From an uncultured Coriobacteriaceae bacterium (lineage in GTDB: Bacteria; Actinomycetota; Coriobacteriia; Coriobacteriales; Atopobiaceae), in the NCBI GenBank assembly GCA_902772085.1, contig CACXZL010000134.1, forward strand, positions 1-5,798: 5,798 bases of DNA. The letters are read 5' to 3'. Shown piece after piece: positions 5,124 to 5,798 of the stretch; position 1 is the stretch's first letter, and every line of letters begins with the position of its first letter. A program made the translations under genes and the position numbers. Below the pieces are notes generated by a model. It saw nothing but the letters and a program-made list of their open reading frames with translations, had not been told where the DNA came from and did no database searches.

Positions 5124-5798
5124 TCAGATCGTGCGCATCATCGCCCTCCTGCGCGAGAGCCTCCGCTCGTCGTCCTCCGAGAAGCCGGCGATGGCCTCGT
5201 CGAGAGCGGCCAGACACTCCTCGCGGTCGGCCGGCAGCTCGGCGACGAAGCCGATGGAGTTGGTCACCAGGCGCGTGTCGACGACGATGGGATTCTCCAG
5301 CGCAGCCACGAGCGCGCGGAACTCGCGGAACCGCTCGAGCTCGCTCATGGGCGCGAAGTCGCCCCGCGCAACCTCGGCGCCGAGCTCGGAGTCGGGGAAG
5401 ATGGTGACGGTGGTGAGGTACATGAACTGCGGGCGGATCTGGTTGAACACCTCCGCCGAGCGCGCGGCGGTCTCCTCGGCGCGCCCCGCGCCGGCGATGC
5501 CGCCCAGGTAGATGCAGTTGTAGGGCAGCCCTGCCTCGTCGAGCTTCCCGCACTGCTCCACGACGTCGGCGGCGGTGTAGCCCTTGTTCACGTGCGCAAG
5601 CACCTCATCGTCGCCCGACTCGATGCCGATCATGATGTCGGTGTAGCCCGCGTCGTGCAGCGCCCGCAGGTCGTCCACCGTCTTGTTGCGCATGCTGTCG
5701 ACGCGCGCGTAGGTTGAGATGGTGGCGCCCGGCAGGTACTCGTGGACGAGGTCGGCAAGTTCCAGCAGCCTGCGCGTGCTCATGGAGAACGGGTCGCC
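5124..5798 (-). CDS. Radical SAM protein, C-terminal 224 residues (start beyond right edge)
   Basis: The frame is open to the window edge (GDPFS precedes the internal Met at 5783), so the N-terminus lies outside; the Met at 5783 is not the true start. The visible part matches the second half of a radical SAM barrel: GDPFSMSTRRLLEL; then STYARVDSM; then DAGYTDIMIGIESGDDEVL (about 49-67 of the visible part), with the GIESG motif that helps bind S-adenosylmethionine; then YLGGIAGAGR (about 97-106). The CX3CX2C motif that holds the 4Fe-4S cluster would lie upstream and cannot be checked. The layout fits the B12-independent HemN/Elp3-like radical SAM proteins often annotated only as 'radical SAM protein'. 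The reaction is unknown. It looks markedly more GC-rich than arsR. No intrinsic terminator is seen in the 67 bp before arsR, so read-through into arsR is possible. Confidence 0.88.
   Translation of the reverse strand, partial: GDPFSMSTRRLLELADLVHEYLPGATISTYARVDSMRNKTVDDLRALHDAGYTDIMIGIESGDDEVLAHVNKGYTAADVVEQCGKLDEAGLPYNCIYLGGIAGAGRAEETAARSAEVFNQIRPQFMYLTTVTIFPDSELGAEVARGDFAPMSELERFREFRALVAALENPIVVDTRLVTNSIGFVAELPADREECLAALDEAIAGFSEDDERRLSRRRAMMRTI

Noticed and set aside
5089..5553. 154-codon minus-strand frame inside the radical SAM gene
   Set aside because: It is an alternative-frame shadow of the radical SAM coding region, rich in Arg and His, with no ribosome binding site.

Overview
The window looks like chromosomal DNA of a high-GC Gram-positive gut or oral bacterium. 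The most likely class is Coriobacteriia (Collinsella/Olsenella/Atopobium type). This rests on GC-rich codon use, strong AGGAGG-type ribosome binding sites, and a fused flavin/Fe-S 'old yellow enzyme' reductase next to an ArsR regulator. The taxonomic call is inference.

Layout, left to right. (1) Positions 1-432 hold a non-coding tandem array with an exact 73-bp period. It has six units, each an imperfect hairpin, and it is probably cut by the left window edge. (2) Positions 433-764 are GC-rich with no convincing gene. (3) Positions 765-1160 (minus) encode a small helical protein, probably DUF6483-like. (4) An AT-rich divergent promoter region leads to an initiator tRNA-fMet(CAT) at 1371-1447, followed by a textbook intrinsic terminator at 1457-1491. 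(5) Positions 1492-2690 look like the scar of an integrative element next to the tRNA. They contain four TGGGCAAAT repeats, two good ribosome-binding-site/ATG starts that run into stops within 23 codons, a 16-bp perfect inverted repeat, an internal fragment of a tyrosine recombinase (minus) missing both ends, and a gene-like plus-strand fragment. No intact mobility gene remains. (6) Positions 2691-4619 (minus) encode a complete 642-residue FMN/4Fe-4S/FAD NAD(P)H-dependent reductase of the enoate/2,4-dienoyl-CoA reductase family. (7) Positions 4742-5056 (minus) encode an ArsR-type winged-helix repressor. (8) Positions 5124-5798 (minus) hold the C-terminal part of a radical SAM protein whose start and Fe-S motif lie beyond the right edge.

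How the genes may work together: radical SAM gene, arsR and reductase lie on one strand in that order. arsR and the reductase each have their own SD and a plausible promoter (TATACT -10 boxes), so the regulator probably controls the reductase, itself or both. The reductase substrate cannot be read from the sequence. The tRNA and its neighbours appear to have served as an integration site. The least explained structure in the window is the 73-bp hairpin array.
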